DNA of 64,000 bases from Dokdonella sp. (lineage in GTDB: Bacteria > Pseudomonadota > Gammaproteobacteria > Xanthomonadales > Rhodanobacteraceae): NCBI GenBank assembly GCA_024707225.1, contig JANQAE010000001.1, positions 1,240,001 through 1,304,000 of the forward strand. The letters are read 5' to 3'. Below are positions 20,942 through 31,271 of this stretch, piece by piece. Made by a program: the position numbers and the translations under genes. Each line of letters opens with the position of its first letter. Position 1 is the first letter of the stretch. Below the pieces are notes generated by a model. That model saw nothing but the letters and a program-made list of their open reading frames with translations. It was not told the DNA's origin and did not search any database.

Positions 20942-21451
20942 TCATCGCGGCAGATTCGAACGGATCAGGTCCGCGGTTTCGGCCAGCTGTGCGGCGGAGA
21001 CCTGCACGCGCGCCCGCCGCTGCGCATCACCGGCCGGATCGTGTGCGGTTCCGCGCATGCGCCCGGCGGCATCGAAGGTCGCCAGCTGCGGCGGACCGAT
21101 GCCCCAGTCGCTGCCCGGCTGCCGCGGCACGACGTGGAAATGGAAGTGCGGGGTTTCCTGTCCGCTGTAGACCCCGTTGTTCTGGAACGTCAGGATGCCG
21201 AGCGGGCGATAGGTCCTGACCAGCGCCTCGGCGACGCGCCTGGCCGATGTCAGGATCGCGGCGCACTCGGGATCGGACAGGTCGAGCAGCGTCGCGACGT
21301 GCCGCCGCGTGATCACGCAGCACTGCCCGATCTCGAACTGCCACGGATTGATCACCGTCAGGGTGTGCTCGCTTTCGTCGACGACCTTCCAGCGCTCCTC
21401 GCGAGCCGCGACGCACAGGTCGCACGGATCCCGTACCGGCAGTTCGATCAT
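20942..21451 (-). CDS. HIT family hydrolase
   Basis: 169 residues of the histidine-triad superfamily, cytoplasmic nucleotide-phosphoramide or dinucleotide hydrolases. The C-terminal triad is PHFHFHVVPR (H-x-H-x-H). The domain start has a CDLC pair that in some HIT proteins binds zinc. The ATG at 21449-21451 follows a good GGAGAACC Shine-Dalgarno, which argues against the 15-residue-longer alternative. Monocistronic, facing the sialidase-like gene. The exact substrate cannot be told. Confidence 0.9.
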   Translation of the reverse strand: MIELPVRDPCDLCVAAREERWKVVDESEHTLTVINPWQFEIGQCCVITRRHVATLLDLSDPECAAILTSARRVAEALVRTYRPLGILTFQNNGVYSGQETPHFHFHVVPRQPGSDWGIGPPQLATFDAAGRMRGTAHDPAGDAQRRARVQVSAAQLAETADLIRSNLPR

Positions 21452-21773
21452 GGTTCTCCGCACTCCCCGTTCGCCTCGGACGGCCGGTCCGGCCATCGGC
21501 CTGCGAGCGCCGATCCGGCTGTTTCCGTTGGACTGCGAACCTTAGCGCCGGCGCTCTTCTCGATCCAGCCCCATGCGCCGTGCGGGCGCAATACCGACCG
21601 ATCGCCTGTACGTGCGTCGCGACGACGAGCGACCGTACCGGATCATCGTCGGAACCGTCGTGCGCCGAGAGCGGTCACCGCGGGACTGATCGGACCGAGG
21701 GGCGCAACGGCGATGCGTCCGGAGTCGCCGGCGCGCCGAGCGAGCCGATGACTGGACTGCGACCTCTTGCGAT
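21452..21773. other. Intergenic stretch, nothing recognised
   Basis: Lies between the HIT gene (leftward) and the end of the leftward aldehyde oxidoreductase operon. ORFs here are short and motif-free. I see no terminator with a T-run and no FNR-type box. Confidence 0.6.
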
Positions 21774-23972
21774 CTACTTGCCGATGCGAGGCATCTGCGC
21801 GATCAGCTTGTCGAGCGTGATCGGATAGTCGCGTACGCGCACGCCGACGGCGTTGTGGATCGCATTGGCGAGGGCCGCGCCGACGCCGCAGATGCCGAGC
21901 TCGCCGACGCCCTTGGCCTTCATCGGCGAGGAGATCGGATCGGTCTCGTCGAGAAACACGACCTCCTGATGCGGAATGTCGGCATGGACCGGCACCTCGT
22001 ATCCGGCCAGATCGTGATTGACGAAGAAGCCCAAGCGCCGGTCGATCGCGAGCTCTTCCATCAGCGCGGCGCCGACGCCCATCGTCATCGCGCCGATGAC
22101 CTGGCTGCGCGCCGACTTGGGATTGAGGATGCGTCCGGCCGCGCAGACCGCGAGCATGCGCCGCACGCGGATCTCGGCGGTCCAGGCGTCGACGCCGACC
22201 TCGACGAAATGCGCACCGAACGTGGCCTGCCGGTAGCGCTCGGCGAGGTCGCCGAACTCGATATGGTCCTCGGCGGCGAGCTCGGCATCCTGCGCGGCCT
22301 CGGTCAGCGCGATGCGGCGGTCGCCGGCGCGCACGATCCCGTCCTCGAACGTCGCGGCGGTCGGATCGAGGTCGAGCCGACGCGCAACCGCTTCGCGCAG
22401 CTTCGTGCAGGCGGCATAGACGCCGGCCGTCGCGCTGTTGGCGCCCCATTGGCCGCCCGAGCCGGCCGAGACCGGGAAGTTCGAATCGCCCAGGCGCACG
22501 ACGACGCGGTCGAGCGGTACGCCCATCATCTCCGCCGCGGTCTGCGCGATGATCGTATAGCTGCCGGTACCGATGTCGGTCATGTCGGTTTCGACCGTGA
22601 CGATGCCGCGGCGGTCGAGCCTGACCCGAGCACCGGAGGTCATGACGAGGTTGTTGCGATACGCGGCGGCCATGCCGAGTCCGATCCACCAGCGCCCTTC
22701 GCGGACCTGCGCGGGCCGGGCCGCACGGCGCTGCCAGCCGAAGCGCTCGGCACCGGTGCGCAGACACTCGACCAGGCGGCGCTGCGAGAACGGCCGCTCG
22801 GGCTGCTCGGGATCGACCTGCGTGTCGTTGAGCACGCGGAACTGGACCGGATCGATGCCGAGCTTCTCGGCCATCTCGTCCATCGCGACCTCGAGCGCCA
22901 GCATGCCGGGCGCTTCGCCCGGCGCACGCATCGCATTGCCCTCGGGCAGATCGAGCGTCGCCAGCCGCAGCGCCGCCTTGCGATGGGCGCCCGCATAGAG
23001 CCAGCGCGACTGCTGCGTGGCGACCTCGGGGCTGCCGCCGGGGAGATCGCCGGACCAGCTCTCGTGCGCGATCGCCTCGATCGTGCCGTCCTGCCGGCAG
23101 CCGATGCGCAGGCGCTGGATCGTGGCCGGCCGGTGCGTGGTGTTGTTGAATATCAGCGGACGCTGCAGCGCGACCTTGACCGGACGCCGGACCGCGCGCG
23201 CGCCGAGGGCCGCCAGCAGCGCATCGGCGCGCAGAAAGAGTTTTCCGCCGAAACCGCCGCCGATGTACGGCGAATCCAGACGCACCTTGTCCTCGGCGAT
23301 GCCGAGCGTCATCGCCATGTCCCGCTTGCTCCAGTGGATCATCTGGTTGGACGTCCACAGCGTCAGCCGGTCGCCGTTCCAGGCCGCGATCGACGCATGC
23401 GGCTCCATCATCGCGTGCGACTGGTCGGGCGTCGTGTAGGTGGCGTCGAGCCGCACCGCTGCCGCGGCATAAGCGGCGTCGAAATCGCCGGCACCGGTGT
23501 CGGGGTCGCTCTTCGGTTCGACCGCCGCGTCCCTGCCGCGCGCCAGGTCGTAGCGGCCGTGCGCGCGCTCGTAGTCCACGCGCACCAGCGCGGCGGCGGC
23601 GCGGGCCTGCTCGAAGGTCTCGGCGACGACCAGGGCGATCGCCTGGTGGTAGTGCTCGATCTGCGGACCGCCGAGCAGCCGCGCCGTATTGTGCTTGCCC
23701 TTGCCGAGCCTGCCGGCATTGTCGGCCGTCACGACGGCCAGGACGCCGGGTGCGGCGCGCGCCGCATGCGTGTCGATCGCGCGGATTCGCCCCTTGGCGA
23801 TCGTGGCGCCGACCACGTAGCCGTAGACGGCATCCGGCGCCACGTCGTGGCGTTCGTAGGCATAGGGCGCGCGGCCGGTGGTCTTGAGCGGTCCGTCGAT
23901 CCGGTCGGTCGGCTTGCCGACGATCGTCAGCCGGTCGATCGGGTTGGTCGTGGCAGGCGTATCGAACTTCAT
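21774..23972 (-). CDS. paoC: Aldehyde/xanthine dehydrogenase molybdenum-binding subunit (PaoC-like)
   Basis: 732 residues, matching periplasmic aldehyde oxidoreductase PaoC in length. It carries the molybdopterin-cytosine-dinucleotide cofactor that oxidises aldehydes or N-heterocycles. Landmarks: [20 protein letters not shown] at the start, [13 protein letters not shown] (first Mo-pterin loop), [23 protein letters not shown], and the catalytic glutamate in [19 protein letters not shown]. The ATG overlaps the FAD-subunit stop (ATGA at 23969-23972). Third gene of the operon. The dedicated cofactor chaperone (PaoD/XdhC type) is not adjacent and must lie elsewhere if the enzyme is active. Confidence 0.93.
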   Translation of the reverse strand: MKFDTPATTNPIDRLTIVGKPTDRIDGPLKTTGRAPYAYERHDVAPDAVYGYVVGATIAKGRIRAIDTHAARAAPGVLAVVTADNAGRLGKGKHNTARLLGGPQIEHYHQAIALVVAETFEQARAAAALVRVDYERAHGRYDLARGRDAAVEPKSDPDTGAGDFDAAYAAAAVRLDATYTTPDQSHAMMEPHASIAAWNGDRLTLWTSNQMIHWSKRDMAMTLGIAEDKVRLDSPYIGGGFGGKLFLRADALLAALGARAVRRPVKVALQRPLIFNNTTHRPATIQRLRIGCRQDGTIEAIAHESWSGDLPGGSPEVATQQSRWLYAGAHRKAALRLATLDLPEGNAMRAPGEAPGMLALEVAMDEMAEKLGIDPVQFRVLNDTQVDPEQPERPFSQRRLVECLRTGAERFGWQRRAARPAQVREGRWWIGLGMAAAYRNNLVMTSGARVRLDRRGIVTVETDMTDIGTGSYTIIAQTAAEMMGVPLDRVVVRLGDSNFPVSAGSGGQWGANSATAGVYAACTKLREAVARRLDLDPTAATFEDGIVRAGDRRIALTEAAQDAELAAEDHIEFGDLAERYRQATFGAHFVEVGVDAWTAEIRVRRMLAVCAAGRILNPKSARSQVIGAMTMGVGAALMEELAIDRRLGFFVNHDLAGYEVPVHADIPHQEVVFLDETDPISSPMKAKGVGELGICGVGAALANAIHNAVGVRVRDYPITLDKLIAQMPRIGK

Positions 23973-24925
23973 GCCTGTGCTCCGGCTTCGGCGAGGACCG
24001 CGCCGAGCGTGCGCTCGACGAGGGTCAGCTTGAACGCGTTGTGCGCGGTCGGCCGCGCGCCGGCGAGCAGACGTTCGGACACCGCGCCGGCACCACGCGG
24101 CAGCTCGGCGTCGGCTGCCGCGACGCGCCAGGGCTTGGGCGCGATGCCGCCGAGCGCGACGCGGCCGCTGCCGTCGCGCTGGACGACTGCCGCCACCGAG
24201 ACCAGCGCGAACGCGTAAGACGCGCGGTCGCGCACCTTGCGATAGACGTGCCGGCCGCCGAGCGGCGCGGGCAGCACGACCGCGGTCACCAGCTCGCCGG
24301 GCGCCAGTACGGTCTCCACCTGCGGCCGGTCGCCCGGCAGCCGATGGAGATCGGCGATCGCGATACGGCGCGTCGTGCCGTCCGGCCGGACCGTCTCGAC
24401 GGTGGCGTCGAGCAGGCGCATCGCGACGGCCATGTCGCTCGGATGCGTGGCGATGCAGGCATCGCCGACGCCGATCACCGCATGCTGGCGGCTGACGCCC
24501 TGCAGCGCCGCGCAACCGCTGCCGGGCAGACGCTTGTTGCAGGGCTGGGCGGTGTCGTAGAAGTACGGGCAGCGCGTCCGCTGGAGCAGATTGCCGGCCG
24601 TGGTGGCGCGGTTGCGCAGCTGGCCGGAGGCGCCCGACAACAGTGCTCGCACCAGGACCGCATAGTCGCGGCGCACGCGCGGATGCGCGGCCAGGTCGGT
24701 GTTGCGCACCAGCGCGCCGATGCGCAGACCGCCGTCGTCCACGTCCTCGATCCGATCGAGATCCAGGCCGTTGACGTCGATCAGATGCGTCGGCGTCTCG
24801 ATCTCGAGCTTCATGAGATCGAGCAGATTCGTACCGCCTGCGATGAAGCGCGCGCCCGGCGTGCGCGCCGCCTTCTCGGCGGCCTGCGCCGGCGAGGACG
24901 CGCGCTCGTAGGTGAAGGCCCTCAT
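23969..24925 (-). CDS. paoB: Aldehyde oxidoreductase FAD-binding subunit (PaoB-like)
   Basis: 318 residues, the same length as E. coli PaoB. The FAD-binding loop is [13 protein letters not shown] near residue 35, followed by [21 protein letters not shown] four-cysteine insertion ([20 protein letters not shown]) is the signature of PaoB-type subunits that carry an extra [4Fe-4S] cluster, absent from ordinary xanthine dehydrogenase FAD subunits. It passes electrons from the Mo subunit and 2Fe-2S subunit to the final acceptor. ATGA overlaps join it to both neighbours. Confidence 0.93.
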   Translation of the reverse strand: MRAFTYERASSPAQAAEKAARTPGARFIAGGTNLLDLMKLEIETPTHLIDVNGLDLDRIEDVDDGGLRIGALVRNTDLAAHPRVRRDYAVLVRALLSGASGQLRNRATTAGNLLQRTRCPYFYDTAQPCNKRLPGSGCAALQGVSRQHAVIGVGDACIATHPSDMAVAMRLLDATVETVRPDGTTRRIAIADLHRLPGDRPQVETVLAPGELVTAVVLPAPLGGRHVYRKVRDRASYAFALVSVAAVVQRDGSGRVALGGIAPKPWRVAAADAELPRGAGAVSERLLAGARPTAHNAFKLTLVERTLGAVLAEAGAQA

Positions 24926-25569
24926 GAGCGCTCCTTCGCGACGTCGGTGATCGCGTCGAGGATGTTGGAATAGGCGCCGCAGCGGCACAGGTTGCCGCTC
25001 ATGCGCTCGCGCAGCTCCTCCGGCGTCGGCTGCGGCGCGGCGCTCAGATCGGCGCTGACGTGGCTGGGGATGCCCGCGTCGATCTCGTCGAGCACCGCAA
25101 CGGCCGAGCAGATCTGGCCGGGCGTGCAGTAGCCGCACTGGTAGCCGTCGCGCTCGATGAAGGCGCGCTGCATTCGGTGCAGCGCCTGCGGCGTGCCGAG
25201 ACCTTCGATCGTCGTGATCGAGCCGCCCTGATGCATCACCGCCAGACTCAGACAGGCATTGATGCGGCGGCCGTCGGCGATCACCGTGCAGGCGCCGCAC
25301 TGGCCGTGGTCGCAGCCCTTCTTGGTTCCGGTCAGGTGCAGATGCTCGCGCAGCGCATCGAGCAGCGTCGTCCGCGTGTCGAGCGTGAGCGTTTGGTCGC
25401 GGCCATTGACGCGAAACGCCACCTCGGCGGTAACCGGCGCCGCTGTCGCGGGCGCCGCCATGGCATTGGCCGCTGCGACCGTGCGGGGCAGCCCGCCCGC
25501 GGTGACGGAGGCGGCGCCGGCGATCAGCATTTCGCGGCGCGTGAACTTGACGGCAGGCTCGTCTGGCAT
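24922..25569 (-). CDS. paoA: Aldehyde oxidoreductase 2Fe-2S subunit (PaoA-like), Tat-exported
   Basis: 215 residues. The N-terminus has [19 protein letters not shown], a twin-arginine (Tat) signal that can take the folded heterotrimer to the periplasm. Two [2Fe-2S] clusters follow: plant-type [12 protein letters not shown] plus INAC, and the second [10 protein letters not shown] with CRCGAYSNI. The ATG at 25567-25569 is preferred because GGGAG sits 8 bases upstream; an ATG five codons earlier lacks a Shine-Dalgarno. First gene of paoABC; its stop overlaps paoB. Confidence 0.93.
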   Translation of the reverse strand: MPDEPAVKFTRREMLIAGAASVTAGGLPRTVAAANAMAAPATAAPVTAEVAFRVNGRDQTLTLDTRTTLLDALREHLHLTGTKKGCDHGQCGACTVIADGRRINACLSLAVMHQGGSITTIEGLGTPQALHRMQRAFIERDGYQCGYCTPGQICSAVAVLDEIDAGIPSHVSADLSAAPQPTPEELRERMSGNLCRCGAYSNILDAITDVAKERS

Positions 25570-25831
25570 CGCGGCTCCCAGCATGGTGGCTTCGAATGCG
25601 TGTGTCGCGCCCGCAAGACGGGAGCGACCGGCCGGGCGTGAATCGTGCCGAGCCGCTCGAACGTCGACGGAGCCCATTGGTAGCAGTGCCTGCCTTACGT
25701 GGCAGTGAACCGGATGCCCGGGACGGATGCCCGTCGGGGCGGCGGACCGTGCGTCGGCGCATACGCATCGGCGGGCCGGCGGGCTCCGGCCTGCCGTCAT
25801 CGACGCATGCGGTGGCCGATCCGGAGCGACC

Positions 25832-28800
25832 TCAGCGGGCGGCCGGATCGCCGGTGCGCACCACATCCACGAAATTGTCGCGCGGCTGCAGGTCGACCAG
25901 CAGCGCGCGGGGATCGACTCCGACGTGGCCCGGCTCTTGCGGCAGCAGCAAGGTGATCGTCCGCGTCGCCGGGTCGAGCCGGTGCTTCTCCAGATAGATC
26001 GGCTTGCCGACGACCACCTGGCGGTTCTCCCGCCTCTGCGCCACGCCGGGGTAGACGCCGATCTCGACCCATTCCTCGAGCGGCAGCTCGTGCTCGGCCC
26101 CGCCGTCGTCGACCCGCCACTTGCGTGCGTGCAGCTCCAGCGTGAGCTGCCAGCGTCCGTCTGCGAGCGGCCTCGCCTCGGCTCGGGTGGCGGCGAGCGC
26201 CCAGTAGGCGTTGACCGCGAACAGGTCGTGCAGCAATCGGCGGTCGCGCAGCGGGGTGACGGCCTCCAGCTGTCGATAGAGGTCCAACGTGGTGGCCCGC
26301 GGCGTGCGGCCGGGCGGGTGCTCATCGAGCAGACGGCGCAGGGCCAGGTTGAGCCGGTCGCGGCCGATGTACTGGCTCAGTGCGTAGAGCGCCAGCGGCC
26401 CCATGCGGTAGTTGAGGAACGAGTCGGTGGCACGCAGCAGCGGCGGCATCGCGAGCGAACGCGGCACCTGATACTGGCTGCGCATCATGTCAAGATAGGC
26501 CTGCAGCTGCGCCGGACCGAGACGGTCCTCGACCACCTGGATCGCCGAATACGTGGCCATGCTCTCGATCAGCAGGCCGACGCCTTCCACGCGCGCGGGA
26601 TCGAAGCGTCGGCCGCCCCACCACTGATGCGCCACCTCGTGTGCGGTGACCGCATACACCAGATCCGGCCCTCCCTCGTCGCCGGCGGGGTCGAGCAGCG
26701 CGAAGCCCTCGCCGTAGTCGATCAGACCGGGCTCGGAATGCGCGCCGATGTCGCGCGCCGGGTTCTCGACGATGTGAAGCGACTCGTAGGGATAGGCGCC
26801 GAACACCCGGCCATACAGCTCGAGCGACGCGCAGGCGCTGGCGGCCATCGCAGCCACGACGTTGGCGTGCGCGGGATGGTGGAACACCTCGACATCCACG
26901 CCGTGACAGGGCTGCCGATGCACCGCGTAACGCGCCGAGAAGACCTGTACGTCCGGCCCGACCGGCGCGTCGCTGATGTAATGGAAATAGCGGCGGTCGC
27001 TCTCGCGCCAGCTGCGGCGCAGCCGACCGGGTGCGACCGCGACCTGATCGTCGGCGGTGCCGACGATGGCCTCGAACGCCATGCCGCCGTCGCCCGTGGC
27101 ATTGCGCGCCTCGATGTCTTCGAGCGGCGGCACCCGCGGGCGCGCGGGCAGTCCCTGCGACCGGCGGTCGCCGGGCTCGCGCAGCTCGCGGCCCGGCTGG
27201 TAGCCGATCGCGGGCAGATAGGCCAGGGCGACCAGCCAGCTACCGTTGCCCGCGACCGCCGCATCGGCACCGTCGTTGCCGAAGCCGCGCGGAAAGAACC
27301 CGACCTCGTAGTGCAGACGCATCGATTCGCCCGGCTGCAAAGGCTCGGCGAGCCGGTAGATGCGATGGCCGAGTACCGCGTCATCGAGGACACGCGTGGC
27401 AGGCCGGTCGAAACGAAGCTCGTTCGTCGCCACGCCGGTCAGGGTCGACGTGGCGACGTGCACGCTGTCGATGGCCTGCGCGCCGGCGTTCTCGAGGCGA
27501 TAGTGCCCCAGGAACTGAGCTGCGCGGCGTTCGGGATGGATCTCCACGCGCATCGTCGAGGCGGCCACGCGCGGCTGCGGCAGGGCCGCATACCGACCGT
27601 ACCGCAGCTCGTAGGTGGCCTGGCGCGCCAGGCGCGAGGCGTGCGTCCGGTAATCGTTGAGCAGGTGGGTGTTGTAGAAGAGGAAGCCGCCCAACGCCAG
27701 CACGGCCAGGCCTGCCAGCGCCGCAGCGATCGCGGTCGGACCGGTGCAGCGCGCACGTGCGAGGGCCAGCCGCCTGCCCCGATCCGACGCGCGGCCGCGC
27801 ACCCATGCCAGCCGCGCGACGACTGCCAGCAACACGGCCCACGCGGCCCAGTAAACCTTGAACGCCAGCCACGGCGGCAGCGAGTCGCCGAAGCCGCGCA
27901 TGTCCGAGTACGACCAGGCCGGGCCGGCGCCGAACACCAGTGCACGGTGCTCCACGCCGAGCATCGACGCAAACGCGATGAAGCCGTAGATCAGCAGCGC
28001 GACCAGGGTGCCGATCGGCTTGTGGTCGAGAACCGTATGGACGACCAGCGCGAGGAGTGCGAACAGCAGGTAGTCGGGCAACTGCAGACCGAGCAGTACC
28101 TTCGCGTACAGGCCGATCTCCGGATGCGCGTATCCGAGCAGGCGCTGCGCGACTACGCCCGAGATGCCGAGCACCACCATCCATGCGGCGAGCACCGCAG
28201 CCAGCGCGAGGAACCGACCCGTGAAGAACACCCACTCCGGCACCGGCGCGACGCCGCTGATCTCGGCGATGCGCGCATCGCGATCGGCCCAGACCAGTTC
28301 GCCGGCGTAGAGAATCGTGAGCAGCGGAATCAGCATCCACAGGCGGTTGCCCGGGTTCGCCAGCGCGGCGGTCAGATAAGTCAGCACGTGCTCGGTGCGC
28401 GGCAGCAGCGGCACGTCCATGAATTCCATGTTCGCCGCGATCACGATGCAGGTCAGGCCACCGACCACGGCCAGCGGCGCGAACACGGTCCAGCCGCGCG
28501 CGAGCGTGCGCAACGACAGCGCCGTGATCGCCAGCAGCTGGCGCCAGCGCGTCGCAGCGCCGAAGCGAACCGCGACCCTCGCCGGCGCTGCCGGGGTCGG
28601 CCGCATCGGCATCGAGGCGGCCGTCGCGCCCTCGTTCGACGCGGTACGTGCCCGCGCGCGCCGGGAACGGCGACTGCGCTCCGCACGATGGGCGAGGCGG
28701 AAGCGCCGCCAGGTCCATGCGAGGACGGCCAGACCCGCGACGAGCCAGACCGCGCGATTGCCGAGCAGGAACGGCTGCAGTCCGACCAGACGCGTGTTGA

Positions 28801-29488
28801 CCTCGTGCGTGGTCCAGGTATCGGACAGATAGCTGACGATCGCGAACATGCCGATCGGATCGAGCAGGCGCGCAAGATCCGGCCGCTGCATCACGGCCGT
28901 GACGAAGGCCGGCAGGCCCATCGAGGCGAAGAACAGCAGCGCGCTGCCGAAATAGGCGGCCACGGCGCGTCGGCCGAGCGCTGCGAACGCGAACTGCAGC
29001 GCCGTGGCGACGAACGCATTCGGTGCTGCGATCATCGCGTAGGCGAGCACGAACGCCTCGGGCCGCCACGGACCGACGATCTCGGGCTCGACGTCGGGCC
29101 AGTGCATGCCGAGCAGCATGCCGGCCGGCACGGCCAGCAGAACCATCGCATTGAGCGCGAGAGCTGCCAGGAAGCGCCCGGCCAGGTATTCGAAGCGCGA
29201 CACCGGCGCGCTGTAGCTGAGCGGATGCATGCCGCACTCGACGTCACGGGCCGCGGCGTCGCCGGCGATCGACGCCGCGAGGAACAGCCACAGCATGCCG
29301 CTGACGACCGTGGTCGACGCGATCACCAGCGGTGCGTTCAGCAGCAACCAGCCGTCCCGCGCATCGGAGACGTAGTTGTGCTGGATGATGCTCCAGGACA
29401 CGACGAACAGGACCGCGAAGAACAGCCACGTCGCCGGACGGCGGATCTGGTAGGCGAACTCGAAGCGGAAGATCCCGATCAGCTTCAT
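25832..29488 (-). CDS. ABC-2 permease fused to M1-family zinc metallopeptidase
   Basis: 1218 residues. The N-terminal half holds two six-helix ABC-2 permease-like blocks (residues ~1-270 and ~310-600) joined by an Arg-rich cytoplasmic linker. The C-terminal half (from ~640) is an M1 aminopeptidase-like domain, predicted outside the membrane, with zinc motif HEVAHQWWG and downstream glutamate in LLIESMATYS. No GAMEN-type exopeptidase motif stands out. The third zinc ligand is spaced one residue further than in relatives I know. It should need an ABC ATPase, but the coupled upstream ORF is only a remnant (29485-29727). Translation is coupled through ATGA at 29485-29488. Substrate unknown. Confidence 0.85.
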   Translation of the reverse strand: MKLIGIFRFEFAYQIRRPATWLFFAVLFVVSWSIIQHNYVSDARDGWLLLNAPLVIASTTVVSGMLWLFLAASIAGDAAARDVECGMHPLSYSAPVSRFEYLAGRFLAALALNAMVLLAVPAGMLLGMHWPDVEPEIVGPWRPEAFVLAYAMIAAPNAFVATALQFAFAALGRRAVAAYFGSALLFFASMGLPAFVTAVMQRPDLARLLDPIGMFAIVSYLSDTWTTHEVNTRLVGLQPFLLGNRAVWLVAGLAVLAWTWRRFRLAHRAERSRRSRRARARTASNEGATAASMPMRPTPAAPARVAVRFGAATRWRQLLAITALSLRTLARGWTVFAPLAVVGGLTCIVIAANMEFMDVPLLPRTEHVLTYLTAALANPGNRLWMLIPLLTILYAGELVWADRDARIAEISGVAPVPEWVFFTGRFLALAAVLAAWMVVLGISGVVAQRLLGYAHPEIGLYAKVLLGLQLPDYLLFALLALVVHTVLDHKPIGTLVALLIYGFIAFASMLGVEHRALVFGAGPAWSYSDMRGFGDSLPPWLAFKVYWAAWAVLLAVVARLAWVRGRASDRGRRLALARARCTGPTAIAAALAGLAVLALGGFLFYNTHLLNDYRTHASRLARQATYELRYGRYAALPQPRVAASTMRVEIHPERRAAQFLGHYRLENAGAQAIDSVHVATSTLTGVATNELRFDRPATRVLDDAVLGHRIYRLAEPLQPGESMRLHYEVGFFPRGFGNDGADAAVAGNGSWLVALAYLPAIGYQPGRELREPGDRRSQGLPARPRVPPLEDIEARNATGDGGMAFEAIVGTADDQVAVAPGRLRRSWRESDRRYFHYISDAPVGPDVQVFSARYAVHRQPCHGVDVEVFHHPAHANVVAAMAASACASLELYGRVFGAYPYESLHIVENPARDIGAHSEPGLIDYGEGFALLDPAGDEGGPDLVYAVTAHEVAHQWWGGRRFDPARVEGVGLLIESMATYSAIQVVEDRLGPAQLQAYLDMMRSQYQVPRSLAMPPLLRATDSFLNYRMGPLALYALSQYIGRDRLNLALRRLLDEHPPGRTPRATTLDLYRQLEAVTPLRDRRLLHDLFAVNAYWALAATRAEARPLADGRWQLTLELHARKWRVDDGGAEHELPLEEWVEIGVYPGVAQRRENRQVVVGKPIYLEKHRLDPATRTITLLLPQEPGHVGVDPRALLVDLQPRDNFVDVVRTGDPAAR

Positions 29489-29727
29489 GGCGCAGCCCTG
29501 CGGTCATCGTCCTCGCGATGCAGCACGCCCGGCTCGTCGAACATCGCACTGCCGCCGTCGGCGTCCTGCGGCGTCAGGACGCGCATCCGCGTGGACTCCT
29601 CGGCGCCTACGGAACCCGGCAGACCGTACATGCCGGCTGGCATCGTCGGACTGACCCGGTCGAGCGTGCGCATATCGTTCACGTGGGTCTTGCAGATGTC
29701 GCGCAGGATCAGTGGCATTGGCGGCAC
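29485..29727 (-). pseudogene. Remnant of an ABC transporter ATP-binding protein
   Basis: 80 residues matching only the first ~60 of an ABC ATPase: LILRDICKTHVNDMRTLDRVS, PAGMYGLPGSVGAEESTRMR, then LTPQDADGGS. In this family the Walker A should read GPNGAGKST; here it is GSVGAEEST, with the essential Lys replaced. The Q-loop, signature, Walker B and H-loop regions are missing. The last ~20 residues may be the original C-terminus, which would make this an internal deletion, and the ATGA overlap with the permease-peptidase gene is intact. Several substitutions, not just one indel, point to genuine decay rather than sequencing error. Start at 29727 or 29718. Confidence 0.7.
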
Positions 29728-30350
29728 TTGGGGATACGAGATGCCGGCGAGCCTGCCGGCCGAGCGTGCGCCGAATGTGGCGTGCCCGTGGCGCGACCAT
29801 GAAGTGCCGAAATTCGCAGTGACTTGCGGCCTATGCTCCGCTGCGAAGCCGACAGCACGCTTCCGGATCGGCGATCCCCTGGCCCGGCTGACTGCCTCTT
29901 GGGGATGTGACGCGCCCGCGCTGTCTTCGCGGCTCGCGCTGCCCGCCGATCTGGAGCTTTCCGAAGTGGAAGGTCAGTCCGTTGAGACGCGACATGCCGC
30001 AGGTCGGGCCGCTTACGTCATCGTGGGTTCGCATCAGGGCACCGTAGCGCGGTGACCGCGCCGCCGCGAATCAACTATCGGCGGGTGACCCTCGCCCCTG
30101 GCGAACGCCGGGTCTACGACACGCCGATCGCGCATACCGTCGGCTGGATCGCGCTGTCCAGGTGAAGTTCTGCACGGGAACGCATCCGCCACGGTAGGCG
30201 AGCTGCCCGTCTTCGTCGCGGGTCCACGCCGATCTGTCGCGGATGAGGCCCGAGTGCGCCTCGCCCGCGCACTCGATTCTTTCCCGCTCCGTCACGACCA
30301 CAGGCCGCCTCAAGCTCTCGGCTGCCATGAGATCGACCTGAACGAGGCGC
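29728..30350. other. 623-bp region without a recognisable gene, probably decayed
   Basis: Holds short ORFs on both strands, such as a minus-strand 85-codon ORF at 30071-30328 and a 67-codon ORF at 29831-30034. None carries a motif I know or a good ribosome-binding site. Codon usage is less GC3-biased than in neighbours. Lying beside the ATPase remnant, it may be an old coding region in decay. Confidence 0.45.
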
Positions 30351-31271
30351 CTACTTCAAAGCCCCCGCACGATCGAGATCGCGATCGAGCAGACAGTCGA
30401 TGAACGCGCGCAGCGCCGGCAGCATGTAGCGCCGGCTCGAGTAGTAGAGGTACAGACCGGGCATCGTCGGCGACCAGTCGGCGAGCACGCGCTTGAGCCG
30501 GCCTTGGGCCAGCGCCTCGGCGATGTCTTCGTCGTTGTAGGCGTACAGGATGCCGAGTCCCTGCAGCGCCGCGGGCACGATGATGTCCTGATGGTTCGAG
30601 ATCACGGTCCCCTCCCCGAAGAACTCGACGGCCTTGCCCTTCTTCTTGAACGGCCACCCGGCGATCTTGCCGCTGCCGGGGAAGCGCCAGTTGATGCAGG
30701 CATGACGGCTCAGATCGGCGGGCGTCCTGGGTTCGCCGTGTCGGGCCAGATAATCGGGCGAGGCCACGGCGAGCAGTTCGAAGTCCGGTGTGAGCCGGAC
30801 CGCGACCATGTCCTTGTGCAGGCGTCCGCCCACGCGGATACCGGCATCGAAGCCTTCGCCGGCGATGTCGCTGAGGCCGTCTTCGATCACGATGTCGAGG
30901 ACGACGTCCGGATGCGCGCGGGCGAACCGGCCCAGCCGTGGCGCGATCAGCTTCTTCGCCGCCATGCTCAGCGTGTTGATCCGCAACGTGCCCGCGGCGC
31001 GTGCGTTCGCGCCGACGGCCTGCGCGACCGCCTCGTCCATCTCGCGCAGCATCGGCGCCATCCGCTCGTGCAGACGGCGTCCGGGTTCCGTAGGCGAGAC
31101 GCTGCGTGTCGTGCGATTCAACAGACGGACGCCGAGTCTCGACTCGAGCTGGCGGATGATCTGGCTGAGCGCGGACCGGGACAGGCCCAGGTGATCGGCC
31201 GCCCGCGCGAAGCTGCCCCGGTCGACGACGGCCACGAAGGCCTTGAGTTCCGCGAATTCGGAGCCGCGCAT
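30351..31271 (-). CDS. LysR-family transcriptional regulator
   Basis: 306 residues. N-terminal winged helix-turn-helix: ELKAFVAVVDRGSFARAADH then LSRSALSQIIRQLESRLGVR, followed by the linker helix and a periplasmic-binding-protein-like effector domain from about residue 90. The LNRTTRSVSPTEPG segment is typical of the CrgA/AaeR-like group that controls oxidoreductases. Divergent from the NTF2-like/SDR operon, with about 100 bases between the two starts, the usual layout for a LysR regulator and its target. The inducer is unknown. Confidence 0.93.
   Translation of the reverse strand: MRGSEFAELKAFVAVVDRGSFARAADHLGLSRSALSQIIRQLESRLGVRLLNRTTRSVSPTEPGRRLHERMAPMLREMDEAVAQAVGANARAAGTLRINTLSMAAKKLIAPRLGRFARAHPDVVLDIVIEDGLSDIAGEGFDAGIRVGGRLHKDMVAVRLTPDFELLAVASPDYLARHGEPRTPADLSRHACINWRFPGSGKIAGWPFKKKGKAVEFFGEGTVISNHQDIIVPAALQGLGILYAYNDEDIAEALAQGRLKRVLADWSPTMPGLYLYYSSRRYMLPALRAFIDCLLDRDLDRAGALK

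Noticed and set aside
20942-21170. Plus-strand ORF continuing past the sialidase-like gene to 21170
   Set aside because: Arg-rich shadow of the HIT hydrolase gene on the other strand.
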